Assembly (NCBI RefSeq): GCF_036199905.1
Contig: NZ_CP108109.1
Location: 2,768,501 to 2,832,500, forward strand
DNA length: 64,000 bases
Source of the DNA: Streptomyces sp. NBC_00223
GTDB taxonomy: Bacteria > Actinomycetota > Actinomycetes > Streptomycetales > Streptomycetaceae
Reading direction: 5' to 3'
Positions 17,118-25,238 of this stretch are shown piece by piece. How positions within the stretch are numbered: position 1 is the first letter of the stretch; every line of letters starts with the position of its first letter. A program made the position numbers and the translations under genes. A model generated the notes under the pieces. That model ran no database searches. It had not been told where the DNA came from and saw only the letters and a list, made by a program, of their open reading frames with translations.

Positions 17118-17367
17118 ATGTGGTGTTTTCAAGGTGCGCCGCCCGCGAGGGGCGACTGACTCCATCGTACGGGATCAGCGCCCGCGCGGGCCACCGTATT
17201 CCCGGCGGGCGCGGCGCGGCGCGGCGCCGGGGAGCGCGGCGCGAAGCCGGGGAGCGCCGGGAAGCGCCGGGGAACACGGCCCAGGCACTCGCGGGCCCGG
17301 GGGCACGGGCCCGGACACGCGGACTCAGGCGTACGGGGCCCAGGCGCGCGGACTCGGCGCGTACCGC

Positions 17368-17847
17368 TCAGGCACGCTGCCTGCGGCGCGCCGCCGACAT
17401 CACGCGCTCCGACTCACGGCGGTCCTGCTTCTCGCGCAGGGTCTGCCGTTTGTCGTACTCCTTCTTGCCCTTCGCGAGCGCGATCTCGACCTTCACCCGG
17501 CCCTCCTTGAAGTACAGGGCGAGCGGCACGATCGTATGACCGCTCTCCTGTGTCTTCTGGAGCAGCTTCTCGATCTCGGCCCGGTGCAGCAGCATCTTGC
17601 GCTTGCGGCGGGCCGAGTGGTTGGTCCAGGTCCCCTGGGTGTACTCGGGGATGTGGATGTTGTGCAGCCACGCCTCGCCGCCGTCGAGCTGCGCGAAGCC
17701 GTCGACCAGCGACGCGCGGCCCAGGCGCAGTGACTTGACCTCGGTGCCGGTCAGCACCAGGCCCGCCTCGTAGGTGTCGAGGATGTGGTAATCGTGTCGC
17801 GCCTTCTTGTTCTGCGCGATCATCTTGCGACCCGTCTCTTTAGCCAT
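17368..17847 (-). CDS. smpB: SsrA-binding protein SmpB
   Basis: This 159-residue protein binds tmRNA and delivers it to stalled ribosomes. Family motifs are clear: [40 protein letters not shown] and the basic C-terminal tail [18 protein letters not shown]. Length and start (ATG at 17847) are standard. It lies 18 bp downstream of the S41 protease gene and upstream of ssrA, so protease-smpB form an operon facing the tmRNA. The 250 bp to ssrA is GC-rich with short CGCGGACTC-like repeats. Confidence 0.97.
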   Translation of the reverse strand: MAKETGRKMIAQNKKARHDYHILDTYEAGLVLTGTEVKSLRLGRASLVDGFAQLDGGEAWLHNIHIPEYTQGTWTNHSARRKRKMLLHRAEIEKLLQKTQESGHTIVPLALYFKEGRVKVEIALAKGKKEYDKRQTLREKQDRRESERVMSAARRRQRA

Positions 17848-17865
17848 AGCGGCCCCATTCTCCCA

Positions 17866-19104
17866 CTACGAGGGGGCCCCGAGGCCAGCGAATACCTCGC
17901 GGCTGTCGGCGACCGGGTCCTGCCCCGCCGGCACCTCGACATCGGGCGCGATGCCCACGCCGTCCACCCCCCGGCCGTCCGGCAGCCGGTAGTGGCCCAC
18001 GGTGAGCTCGGCGACGGAGCCGTCCGGCAGCGGGCTGGGCATCTGCACCGACCCCTTGCCGAAGGTGCGCGAGCCGATGACCACCGCCCGGCCGCGGTCC
18101 TGAAGGGCGCCGGCCAGGAGTTCCGCGGCGCTCATCGTGCCGCCGTCGACCAGCACCACCAGCGGGACCTTGGTGTCGCCGCCGTGGTCCGCGTACAGCG
18201 CCTGCTGCCGGCCGTGCACGTCGTAGGTGGCGACCAGGCCGCCGTCGAGGAAGGCGGAGGCGACCGCGACGGCCTCGGTGACCAGGCCGCCGGAATTGCC
18301 GCGAAGATCGAGCAGGACGCCGTGCCGGGCACCGCGCACCGCGTCCTGGACCTGTCCGCCGACGCCGACCGAGAAGGCGTCGATCTTGACGACCGTGGGG
18401 TCGTCACCGCCCTTGTCCCCCTTGCGCGGGCCGGTGACGGTGACCGCCTCGGTGGCGAGCGTGGCGCGGCGCAGAGCGACCGTCCAGCTGTGGCCGCCGC
18501 GCCGGACGCCGAGAGTGACGGGGCTGCCCGGCACGTTGTCGCCGCGCAGATCCGCGACGACCTCGGTGACGGCCAGCCCCGTACAGGAGGTGGTGTCGAT
18601 CCGGGCCAGTACGTCGTCCACCCGCAGGCCCGCGCGGGCGGCCGGGCTGTTCCGCTGCACCCGGGCGACCTCGATCCGGCCGTCGTCGACCCGCCGCACC
18701 CACAGGCCCACGCCCACGTAGCGGCCGTCGAGCGCCTGCTGGAGGCCCGCGTACTCCTGGGCGGTGTAGAACGACGACCAGCGGTCGCCGCTGCGGCTGA
18801 CCAGTTTCTCGACGGTGTCCGCGCCGACCTTGCCGTCGGCGATCTCCTCGGCGATCCGGCCGGTGTCGAGGGGCTGCTGCGCGCCGGCGTCCCGTCCCGC
18901 GCGGCCCGCGCTCCTGCCGTCCGCGCCGTCGCTGCCCGTGTCCGGTACGGTGGCCGCCGCCATGCGGGTGTTCGGCTCGCGCTGGGCCGGTTCGGTGAGG
19001 CTGCCCGCGGCCGCGCCGCTGGCCAGCATCGCGCTGAACACCAATGTCAGGGTGGCCCCGCGGCGAAAGCGGCGGGGCGTCCCGAACAACGACGGGCCGG
19101 ACAT
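17866..19104 (-). CDS. S41-family C-terminal processing protease
   Basis: This 412-residue protein has an N-terminal membrane anchor (RGATLTLVFSAMLASGAAAG), a PDZ domain (about residues 130-220; VARVQRNSPAARAGLRVDDVLARID) and an S41 catalytic domain. The Ser-Lys dyad is visible in GGTMSAAELLAGAL and RTFGKGSVQ. It should act at the outer face of the membrane on C-terminal tails. The ATG at 19104 is preferred to an upstream TTG at 19125. A TAGACT hexamer lies 7 bases before this ATG and no Shine-Dalgarno is seen, so a leaderless mRNA is possible. The gene lies between ftsX and smpB, its usual place in Streptomyces. Confidence 0.92.
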   Translation of the reverse strand: MSGPSLFGTPRRFRRGATLTLVFSAMLASGAAAGSLTEPAQREPNTRMAAATVPDTGSDGADGRSAGRAGRDAGAQQPLDTGRIAEEIADGKVGADTVEKLVSRSGDRWSSFYTAQEYAGLQQALDGRYVGVGLWVRRVDDGRIEVARVQRNSPAARAGLRVDDVLARIDTTSCTGLAVTEVVADLRGDNVPGSPVTLGVRRGGHSWTVALRRATLATEAVTVTGPRKGDKGGDDPTVVKIDAFSVGVGGQVQDAVRGARHGVLLDLRGNSGGLVTEAVAVASAFLDGGLVATYDVHGRQQALYADHGGDTKVPLVVLVDGGTMSAAELLAGALQDRGRAVVIGSRTFGKGSVQMPSPLPDGSVAELTVGHYRLPDGRGVDGVGIAPDVEVPAGQDPVADSREVFAGLGAPS

Positions 19105-19228
19105 GGCCGGAAGTCTAGGACACAATCGGGCGTGCTACGGAAGAGGCGCATACCCCGGCCGGCCACGGTCCGCAACCGGAGAGAGCGTCCGGATCGGCCC
19201 GGACGCCCCGGCCGGTCCCCGCCCCGCG

Positions 19229-20146
19229 TCAGACCTTCAGATACCGGCGCAGGGCGATGAACGCGGCCACCGCGGGCATGATGACGCCGATCAGCAGCAC
19301 CAGCGGCAGCACCTTGATCACCGAGTCCCAGCCCAGGAAGGTCACCAGGGGGATCTTGTCCTGGAGCTTGAGCCCCGCGTCGATCATGAAGTACCGCCCG
19401 CCGAGCAGCATCACGCAGGCCAGCCCCGCACCCACGAGTCCCGCGAACGCGGCCTCCATGATGAACGGCATCTGGATGTAGAAGCTGGACGCGCCGACCA
19501 GCCGCATGATGCCGGTTTCCCGCCGACGGCTGAACGCCGAGACACGCACGGTGTTGACGATCAGCAGCATGGCGACGGTGAGCATGAAGGCCAGCAGCAC
19601 GTACGCGGCCAGGGTCATGCCGTTGAGCAGCGAGAACAGGTTCTTGAGCACCGCGCGCTGGTCCTCGACCGACTGCACGCCCGGACGCCCGTTGAAGGCG
19701 CTGGCCACGATGGTGAACTTCTTCGGGTCCTTGAGCTTGACCCGGTAGTTCTGCTGCATCTGGTCCGGGGTGATGGAGCTGGCCACGGGCGAGCTCTTGA
19801 ACTGCACCTTGTAGCGCTTGTACGCCTCCTCCGCCGACTCGAAGTAGACCTTCTCCACGATCGGCAGCTTCTTGAGGTCCGTCAGGATCTGGGCCTTCTG
19901 GTCGTCGGTCACGGCGCCCTTGGCGCAGTTGGGCGTGCTGGTCGCGTCGCCCTTGTTGCACATGTAGATCGTGACCTGGACCTTGCCGTACCAGTAGCCC
20001 TTCATCGAGTCGACCTGCTTGTTGGCGAGCACGGCACTGCCGGTGAGGGCGAGCGAGAGCGCCACGGAGATGATGACGGCGAAGGTCATCGTGAGATTGC
20101 GGCGAAGACCGACGCCGATCTCCGACAGGACGAACTGGGCGCGCAT
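19229..20146 (-). CDS. ftsX: Cell-division ABC transporter permease FtsX
   Basis: This 305-residue protein has the FtsX layout: one N-terminal membrane segment (MTFAVIISVALSLALTGSAVLA), an extracytoplasmic loop of about 130 residues with a Cys pair (MCNKGDATSTPNCAKG), and three C-terminal membrane segments. MRAQFVLSEIGVGLRRNLTMT is the usual actinobacterial start. With FtsE it controls peptidoglycan hydrolases at the septum. It begins 53 bp after the ftsE stop codon, so the two are co-transcribed. Confidence 0.96.
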   Translation of the reverse strand: MRAQFVLSEIGVGLRRNLTMTFAVIISVALSLALTGSAVLANKQVDSMKGYWYGKVQVTIYMCNKGDATSTPNCAKGAVTDDQKAQILTDLKKLPIVEKVYFESAEEAYKRYKVQFKSSPVASSITPDQMQQNYRVKLKDPKKFTIVASAFNGRPGVQSVEDQRAVLKNLFSLLNGMTLAAYVLLAFMLTVAMLLIVNTVRVSAFSRRRETGIMRLVGASSFYIQMPFIMEAAFAGLVGAGLACVMLLGGRYFMIDAGLKLQDKIPLVTFLGWDSVIKVLPLVLLIGVIMPAVAAFIALRRYLKV

Positions 20147-20199
20147 GGTGAGGGGTTCCTTTCAGGGGGAGAGGTGCTTACGGCCGTGAGAACCAGTAA

Positions 20200-20889
20200 C
20201 TAGTGCTGGTAGCCGTAGACACCGCGCGACTGGTCGCGTACCAGCCGCCCCTTCTCCAGTTCGATGACGCGCTTGCGCATCTGGTCGACGATGTTCTGGT
20301 CGTGGGTGGCCATCACCACGGTGGTGCCCGTCCGGTTGATGCGGTCGAGCAGCCGCATGATGCCGACGGAGGTCTGCGGGTCGAGGTTTCCGGTCGGCTC
20401 GTCGGCGATCAGCAGCATCGGGCGGTTGACGAAGGCCCGCGCGATGGCGACACGCTGCTGCTCACCACCGGACAGCTCACCCGGCATGCGGTCCTCCTTG
20501 CCGGCCAGGCCGACCAGGTCCAGCACTTCGGGGACCGTCTTGCGGATCGTGCCGCGCGGCTTGCCGATCACTTCGAGGGCGAAGGCGACGTTCTCACCGA
20601 CGGTCTTGTTGGGGAGCAGTCGGAAGTCCTGGAAGACGGTGCCGAGTTGGCGCCGCATCTGCGGAACCTTCCAGTTCGACAGCCGGTTCAGGTCCTTGCC
20701 GAGCACATGCACCGCGCCGGTGTCGGTGCGCTCCTCGCGGAGGATCAGCCGCAGGAAGGTCGACTTTCCTGAGCCCGACGAGCCCACCAGGAAGACGAAC
20801 TCCCCCTTCTCGATCTCCAGCGAGACGTCCCGGAGCGCGGGGCGGTTCTGCTTGGGGTAGGTCTTGGTGACGCTGTCGAATCGGATCAC
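20200..20889 (-). CDS. ftsE: Cell-division ATP-binding protein FtsE
   Basis: This 229-residue ABC ATPase partners FtsX. Walker A is [14 protein letters not shown], the signature is [14 protein letters not shown] and Walker B is [12 protein letters not shown]. The GTG at 20889 starts the conserved sequence ([14 protein letters not shown]); the open frame continues upstream but without family similarity. The C-terminal tail ([12 protein letters not shown]) is typical. The preceding 387 bp separates it from a divergent small gene. Confidence 0.97.
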   Translation of the reverse strand: MIRFDSVTKTYPKQNRPALRDVSLEIEKGEFVFLVGSSGSGKSTFLRLILREERTDTGAVHVLGKDLNRLSNWKVPQMRRQLGTVFQDFRLLPNKTVGENVAFALEVIGKPRGTIRKTVPEVLDLVGLAGKEDRMPGELSGGEQQRVAIARAFVNRPMLLIADEPTGNLDPQTSVGIMRLLDRINRTGTTVVMATHDQNIVDQMRKRVIELEKGRLVRDQSRGVYGYQH

Positions 20890-21276
20890 GTTGGCACCAG
20901 GGTTTGCAGGGTCGGCCGACAGGGGATGTGGGGGCGACACTACGCGAACGGGCGGAGGGTGCGCAGTCACCGCGGGGCGTTGGTGGCCCGGGCCACAGGG
21001 CACATCGGGGCATACCGTCCATTGGGCGCGAAGCGGGGGCGAAGCACGGGCGCGGCGGCGGTGCGCGGCCGGACGCGAGGCGGGGGCGCCGGGCGCCGAT
21101 TCCGGGGGAACCTGGCACAGTGGAGGGTGTACGGACAAGGAGTGCGCGCGGGATGCGCGAAGAGTGCGCGACCGCGTACGGACGGCGACAGGCGCGGCTG
21201 CGACGAGTGAGACCGCATCACCCCGGGAACGAAACGAGTCACCGGGGACGTACACCGGACGGAGGAGGAGATCACC
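20890..21276. other. Divergent promoter region ftsE / small zinc-ribbon gene
   Basis: This 387-bp region lies between two divergent starts. It is GC-rich and I see no gene in it; the strong GGAGGAGGAG ribosome site of the downstream small gene lies at its right end. Confidence 0.6.
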
Positions 21277-21468
21277 ATGACGGTCGACCGACTGGTGTGC
21301 GCGAACTGTGCCGGCCCGGTGAGCGAGGGACGCTGCGAGGTCTGCCGCGCCAATCGCGCCCGCCTCCAGCAGGAGAACCCCTGGGCCTCGATATCCCCCG
21401 CGGCTTTGATCGCCCTCCTGGTCGCCCTCCTCGCCGTGGTCCTGGTAGTCGAACACGCCACAGCCTGA
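21277..21468 (+). CDS. Small zinc-ribbon single-pass membrane protein
   Basis: This 63-residue protein begins [15 protein letters not shown] and has two CxxC pairs (CANC and CEVC) about 15 residues apart, forming a small zinc ribbon, then one hydrophobic segment ([20 protein letters not shown]). The very strong GGAGGAGGAG site 7 bases before the ATG supports that it is a real gene. Similar small proteins sit beside ftsE in other Streptomyces. Function is unknown. Confidence 0.85.
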   Translation: MTVDRLVCANCAGPVSEGRCEVCRANRARLQQENPWASISPAALIALLVALLAVVLVVEHATA

Positions 21469-21557
21469 CCCCGCGGCCCCCTTTATTCCCGCTCGTGACC
21501 GGCACTGAGGTGCAGCGGCTCAAGCCGCGCTGAGCGGACAGCCCTCCGCCGGGTGAA

Positions 21558-21772
21558 CGCCTGCGAGGCGACTCCTGGAGCAGGGCATCGGCCTCGTCGT
21601 TATCAAGGAACTGCTCGGACACGCCCACATTGGCGTCACCGCCGACGTCTACGCCCATGTCCGACTCCGCTTGCTGTCGACTACTGCCGTTCAAATGCCC
21701 GGAACCTCCGCCGACCGATACGTCGGTGGAGGTTCCGGAACCGATAGAGCGACTCATCGAGCAGGGGCGTGA
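21558..21772 (+). pseudogene. Remnant of a phage-type tyrosine recombinase
   Basis: The frame ending at the TGA at 21770-21772 reads LLEQGIGLVVIKELLGH, then AHIGVTADVYAHVRLRL. This is the C-terminal end of an actinophage-type integrase, including the GH motif and the catalytic Tyr in DVYAHV. The HxxR box and everything upstream are missing, the fragment has no start codon, and the residues after RLRL do not look like an integrase. It lies in a 309-bp gap and marks a past mobile-element insertion. No tRNA or attachment site is visible nearby. Confidence 0.75.
21699..21738. terminator. Hairpin at the end of the integrase remnant
   Basis: CCGGAACCTCCGCCGAC pairs with GTCGGTGGAGGTTCCGG (16 of 17 positions) around a 6-base loop. 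It lies between the integrase remnant and the 3' end of the convergent immunity-like gene and could end both. Confidence 0.7.
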
Positions 21773-21777
21773 TCTCA

Positions 21778-22128
21778 CTATTCCAGCTTGTTGAGAATAC
21801 CCTTCGGTCCCTCCGTCATGATGGCGCGGAATGCCTCAATCATGGCGGCCACTCCGGGCTTCGGAATGATCACGAGATCAGGGCACTGGAAGAAGACACC
21901 ACCACCATACTCGCCGGTTTCCTTCCAGCGATTTAGCACTACCTCGATAGCGCCGAGAGTCATACAAGTGGCACTCCACCGACTGCCATCAGGAAGCCGC
22001 AGTTCAGCATCGACGTCCTCTACCGTGTCGACTTGGTCATCGGCGCCGAGCATGAAGAGCACGATGAACCCCGGCTCCTTGACGACATGGAAGAGATCTT
22101 CGTCCACGGGGTTGCAGTCATCACCCAT
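21778..22128 (-). CDS. Probable immunity protein of a polymorphic toxin
   Basis: This 116-residue acidic protein reads MGDDCNPVDEDLFHVVKEPGF and then WSATCMTLGAIEVVLNRW, KETGEYGGGVFFQCPDLVII. I recall similar small acidic proteins beside Streptomyces polymorphic toxins, but I cannot name a Pfam family. Its ATG overlaps the toxin-tip stop codon by 8 bases (ATGGGTGA), the usual toxin-then-immunity order with translational coupling. The base composition is clearly less GC-rich than that of flanking core genes, which fits transfer. A TTG at 22149 is an alternative start. The function is inferred from context. Confidence 0.7.
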   Translation of the reverse strand: MGDDCNPVDEDLFHVVKEPGFIVLFMLGADDQVDTVEDVDAELRLPDGSRWSATCMTLGAIEVVLNRWKETGEYGGGVFFQCPDLVIIPKPGVAAMIEAFRAIMTEGPKGILNKLE

Positions 22129-22750
22129 AGAGCTGCCGCAACCTCGCAATCACCTTGGACTCATTTCCTTTGTCGGCCTTTGCTACGATTTGTATTCCCC
22201 CATCAACATTCCTGAAGAACAGTCGGGCACCGCTGGCAGCGCGCGAGTAGGTGATGCCCGTGCCCGTAAGTGCCTTGTTGTAGGTACCCGGATTCATGTT
22301 GCCACGGGAAAGCTGATCGAACATGTGATCAAAATCCCTCTGGACCCGCTCGTTCTTGCCAGCTTGCTGTGCGGCCCGGGTCAAGAACGAGTCCTGTCCG
22401 AGGACAGACGACATATTCACGCACGGGCCGGAATTGTGAACCAAGACTGGCGTGGTGCCCGCGAGGACATAGTACGAGTGGAGGTCGGCGACCGTCAGGT
22501 CGTAGGTGGGGGCGTGGCGGTGGTAGTTGCGGACGGCGAGGACCGTGACCGTGGAGCCGTCCGGGCGGCGGAGGTGGGTGCCCGGGGTCAGTTCCTCGGC
22601 GTTGGTCCACTTGTGGTGGGTGGCGTCCCAGAAGGGGTGGTGCCACGTCGTCGTCAGCTTCTGCGGCGGCGAGGGAGCCGTGGGCCCGGAAAGGGAGAGG
22701 TCGGTGCTACCGACGATCTTTCCGTGCTCGTTCCGCCGGCGCCGTAGGAG
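22121..22750 (-). pseudogene. Severed C-terminal tip of a PT-HINT polymorphic toxin
   Basis: The frame reads the end of a pretoxin HINT domain (KLTTTWHHPFWDATHHKWTN, LTPGTHLRRPDGSTVTVLAV, DLHSYYVLAGTTPVLVHN), then a toxin domain of about 100 residues from NSGPCVNMSS to KVIARLRQLYG. VLAGTTPVLVHN is the classic HINT/toxin junction. The toxin's end, with a basic IQIVAKADKGNESKVI stretch, resembles small RelE/barnase-like ribonuclease tips, but that is a guess. No start codon and no N-terminal delivery region exist; the frame runs into the terminator of the upstream gene near 22780. An in-frame TTG at 22444 could start the tip alone. The coding end overlaps the immunity gene. The left homology limit is approximate. 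Confidence 0.75.
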
Positions 22751-22774
22751 CGTCGCCGCACCGCGGACAAAGGC

Positions 22775-22813
22775 GGCGGGCCCGGGACGCTCTGGGAGCG
22801 TTCCGGGCCCGCC
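22775..22813 (-). terminator. Hairpin terminator after the LAETG surface protein
   Basis: GGCGGGCCCGGGACGCTC pairs with GGGAGCGTTCCGGGCCCGCC with small bulges, 30 bp after the surface-protein stop codon. It separates the surface protein gene from the toxin remnant. Confidence 0.8.
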
Positions 22814-22843
22814 GTTGGTGTTGCGGGTGCTGCGGTGTCGCGA

Positions 22844-23719
22844 TTACGCGGTGTCGCGGCGGCCGGCCAGCCGCGGGGTGAAGCGGAAGCCGATGCCGCC
22901 CGCGATCAGGGTGGCCGCGCCGACGATCAGGAAGCCGGTGCCGCTGGAGCCGGTCTCGGCGAGCTGCGTGGTGGTCTCGCCCTGCGCGACCGGCTGGGTG
23001 TTGTCGGTGCCGGGATTGTTGTTCCCGCAGTCGACGCTGTCGCCGGTCAGGGTGCAGGTGTTGCCGTTGCCGCCGGAGGCCGAGGAGCCGCCCGAGGCGG
23101 AGGACCCGCCCGTCGCAGCGCCGTTCGTGCCACCGCCGTTCGTACCACCGGCGTTGCCACCCGTGGCGTCACCACCGTTGTCACCGGGGACAGAACCGCC
23201 GTTGTCACCACCGTTGTCGCCCGGGACAGAACCGCCGTTGTCACCACCGTTGTCACCGGGGACAGAACCGCCGTTGTCACCACCGTTGTCGCCCGGGACA
23301 GAACCGCCGTTGTCACCACCGTTGTCGCCCGGGACAGAACCGCCGTTGTCACCACCGTTGTCGCCCGGGACAGAACCGCCGTTGTCACCACCGTTGTCGC
23401 CCGGGACAGAACCGCCGTTGTCACCACCGTTGTCGCCCGGGACAGAACCGCCGTTGTCACCACCGTTGTCACCGGGGACAGAACCGCCGTTGTCACCACC
23501 GTTGTCACCAGGCAGCGTGCCGCCACCGTCATCGCCGCCGTCGTCACCGGGCAGCGTGCCGCCACCGCTGGTGCTGTCGCCCTCGTCGTTGGCGTGGACC
23601 ACGGAAGCCGGCTTGCTGACCGCCTGGGCCGCGCCCACGGCGGTCAGGGAGGCGCCCGCCGCGATGACCGCGGCTGCGGCTATGCGCGTGACGCGTAGCC
23701 GTGTGTTGCGCTTGCTCAT
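22844..23719 (-). CDS. LAETG-anchored surface protein with nine 12-residue repeats
   Basis: This 291-residue protein has a signal peptide (VTRIAAAAVIAAGASLTAVGAAQA) and a long glycine/aspartate/asparagine-rich stalk. The stalk holds two GGGTLPGD-type units and then nine GGSVPGDNGGDN repeats. A short Ser/Gly/Ala linker with two cysteines (CTLTGDSVDC) follows. The C terminus is a cell-wall sorting signal: LAETG, a hydrophobic segment (FLIVGAATLIAGGIGF) and a basic tail. LAxTG is the form used by class E sortases of Streptomyces. It should be covalently attached to peptidoglycan. A class E sortase gene is not in this window. The role of the stalk is unknown. Confidence 0.88.
   Translation of the reverse strand: MSKRNTRLRVTRIAAAAVIAAGASLTAVGAAQAVSKPASVVHANDEGDSTSGGGTLPGDDGGDDGGGTLPGDNGGDNGGSVPGDNGGDNGGSVPGDNGGDNGGSVPGDNGGDNGGSVPGDNGGDNGGSVPGDNGGDNGGSVPGDNGGDNGGSVPGDNGGDNGGSVPGDNGGDNGGSVPGDNGGDATGGNAGGTNGGGTNGAATGGSSASGGSSASGGNGNTCTLTGDSVDCGNNNPGTDNTQPVAQGETTTQLAETGSSGTGFLIVGAATLIAGGIGFRFTPRLAGRRDTA
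23188..23511 (-). repeat. 36-bp tandem repeat array within the surface protein
   Basis: Nine nearly identical 36-bp units encode GGSVPGDNGGDN. The only obvious difference between units is ACCGGG versus CCCGGG at one position, i.e. a synonymous change, so the array looks recently expanded or homogenised by recombination. It is coding and in frame, not a CRISPR array. Confidence 0.9.
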
Positions 23720-23993
23720 GAGTCAAGTACCCCCAGTAGATGTCTGCTTGGGGATGCGCAGCCATATGGAGTGCCATGCCACCGGTGGGAGCGGATGCGC
23801 TCACCCCCGTGCGCTTACGCCCCAATCATGCGCATGCCGCGCAACACCCTCGCGGCTTTCCCCCGTACCGTCAAGGTCGTTAAGGACACAATGGGCCCAA
23901 TTGGCCCTGTCTGCCCGGCACTTCCGCACAGCACTGTGACACGAGGGACCACGCGGCGGGCCAGGAGGAGAACTGAGCGGAGGACCAAGAGGA

Positions 23994-25112
23994 CTAAGCG
24001 GCGGTCTTCTCGCGGGACTTGCGCCAGCGGATGCCCGCCTCGATGAAGCCGTCGATGTCACCGTCGAGCACCGAGTGCGGGTTGCCGACCTCGTGGTCGG
24101 TGCGCAGGTCCTTGACCATCTGGTACGGGTGCAGGACGTACGAACGCATCTGGTTGCCCCAGGAGTTGCCGCCGTCGCTCTTGCCGAGGGAGTCCATCAG
24201 GGCCTGCTCCTCCTGGCGGCGGCGTTCGAGCAGCTTGGCCTGGAGGACGTTCATGGCGCTGGCCTTGTTCTGGATCTGCGAGCGCTCGTTCTGACAGGAG
24301 ACCACGATGCCGGTCGGCAGGTGGGTGATGCGGACCGCCGAGTCCGTGGTGTTGACTCCCTGGCCGCCGGGGCCCGACGCGCGGTAGACGTCGACGCGCA
24401 GCTCGGACTCGTCGATCTCCACGTGGTCGGACTGCTCCACGACGGGCAGCACCTCGACGCCCGCGAACGAGGTCTGGCGGCGCCCCTGGTTGTCGAAGGG
24501 GGAGATACGGACCAGCCGGTGCGTGCCCTGCTCGACCGAGAGGGTGCCGTAGGCGTAGGGGGCCTTCACCACGAAGGTGGTCGACTTGATGCCGGCCTCT
24601 TCCGCGTACGAGGTCTCGTAGACCTCCGTCTGGTAGCCGTGGCGCTCGGCCCAGCGCAGATACATGCGCTGAAGCTGCTCGGCGAAGTCGGCGGCGTCCA
24701 CACCGCCGGCCTCCGCGCGGATGTTGACCAGCGCCTCACGGGCGTCGTACTCGCCGGACAGGAGGGTGCGGACCTCCATCTCGTCCAGCGCCTTCTGGAC
24801 CGATTCCAGCTCGACCTCGGCCTCGGCGCGGGTGTCGGCGTCGTCCTCGGTCTCGGCGAGCTCGAACATGATGCTGAGGTCGTCGATACGGCCGCGCAGC
24901 GTCTCGACCTTGCGGAGTTCGGCCTGGAGGTGGGAGAGACGGCTGGTGATCTTCTGCGCGTTCTCCGGGTCGTCCCACAGGGAGGGGGCCGCGGCCTGCT
25001 CTTCGAGCGCGGCAATGTCGTCCCGCATCCGGTCGAGGTCGAGGACGGCCTCGATCGACCCCATGGTCGAGGACAGGGACTTCAGCTCTTCGGATACATC
25101 GACGATCGCCAC
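23994..25112 (-). CDS. prfB: Peptide chain release factor 2
   Basis: This 372-residue protein terminates translation at UGA and UAA. The GGQ catalytic loop is in [19 protein letters not shown] and the codon-reading tripeptide SPF is in [15 protein letters not shown]. The frame is uninterrupted from [13 protein letters not shown], so there is no programmed +1 frameshift of the E. coli type. It lies downstream of the PkaB-like kinase and, in this genome, is separated from ftsE by the toxin/surface-protein patch. Confidence 0.97.
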   Translation of the reverse strand: MAIVDVSEELKSLSSTMGSIEAVLDLDRMRDDIAALEEQAAAPSLWDDPENAQKITSRLSHLQAELRKVETLRGRIDDLSIMFELAETEDDADTRAEAEVELESVQKALDEMEVRTLLSGEYDAREALVNIRAEAGGVDAADFAEQLQRMYLRWAERHGYQTEVYETSYAEEAGIKSTTFVVKAPYAYGTLSVEQGTHRLVRISPFDNQGRRQTSFAGVEVLPVVEQSDHVEIDESELRVDVYRASGPGGQGVNTTDSAVRITHLPTGIVVSCQNERSQIQNKASAMNVLQAKLLERRRQEEQALMDSLGKSDGGNSWGNQMRSYVLHPYQMVKDLRTDHEVGNPHSVLDGDIDGFIEAGIRWRKSREKTAA

Positions 25113-25238
25113 GCCTCCAGCCTACCGGCTGGTCGAGCGGACGACGGGCCTCGGTTTCCCCCGGTCCCCGGGCCCGGCGCCCCCGGGGCCCGCGGAATCA
25201 CGGCCCGCGGCCCCGAAGAACGCGTCCGGCGCGCCGGA

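Noticed and set aside
23160..23520. Possible CRISPR array
   Set aside because: The units are directly tandem without spacers, in frame, and code for a surface-protein stalk.
25080..25112. Programmed frameshift in prfB
   Set aside because: The frame is continuous from the start codon; no in-frame TGA is present.
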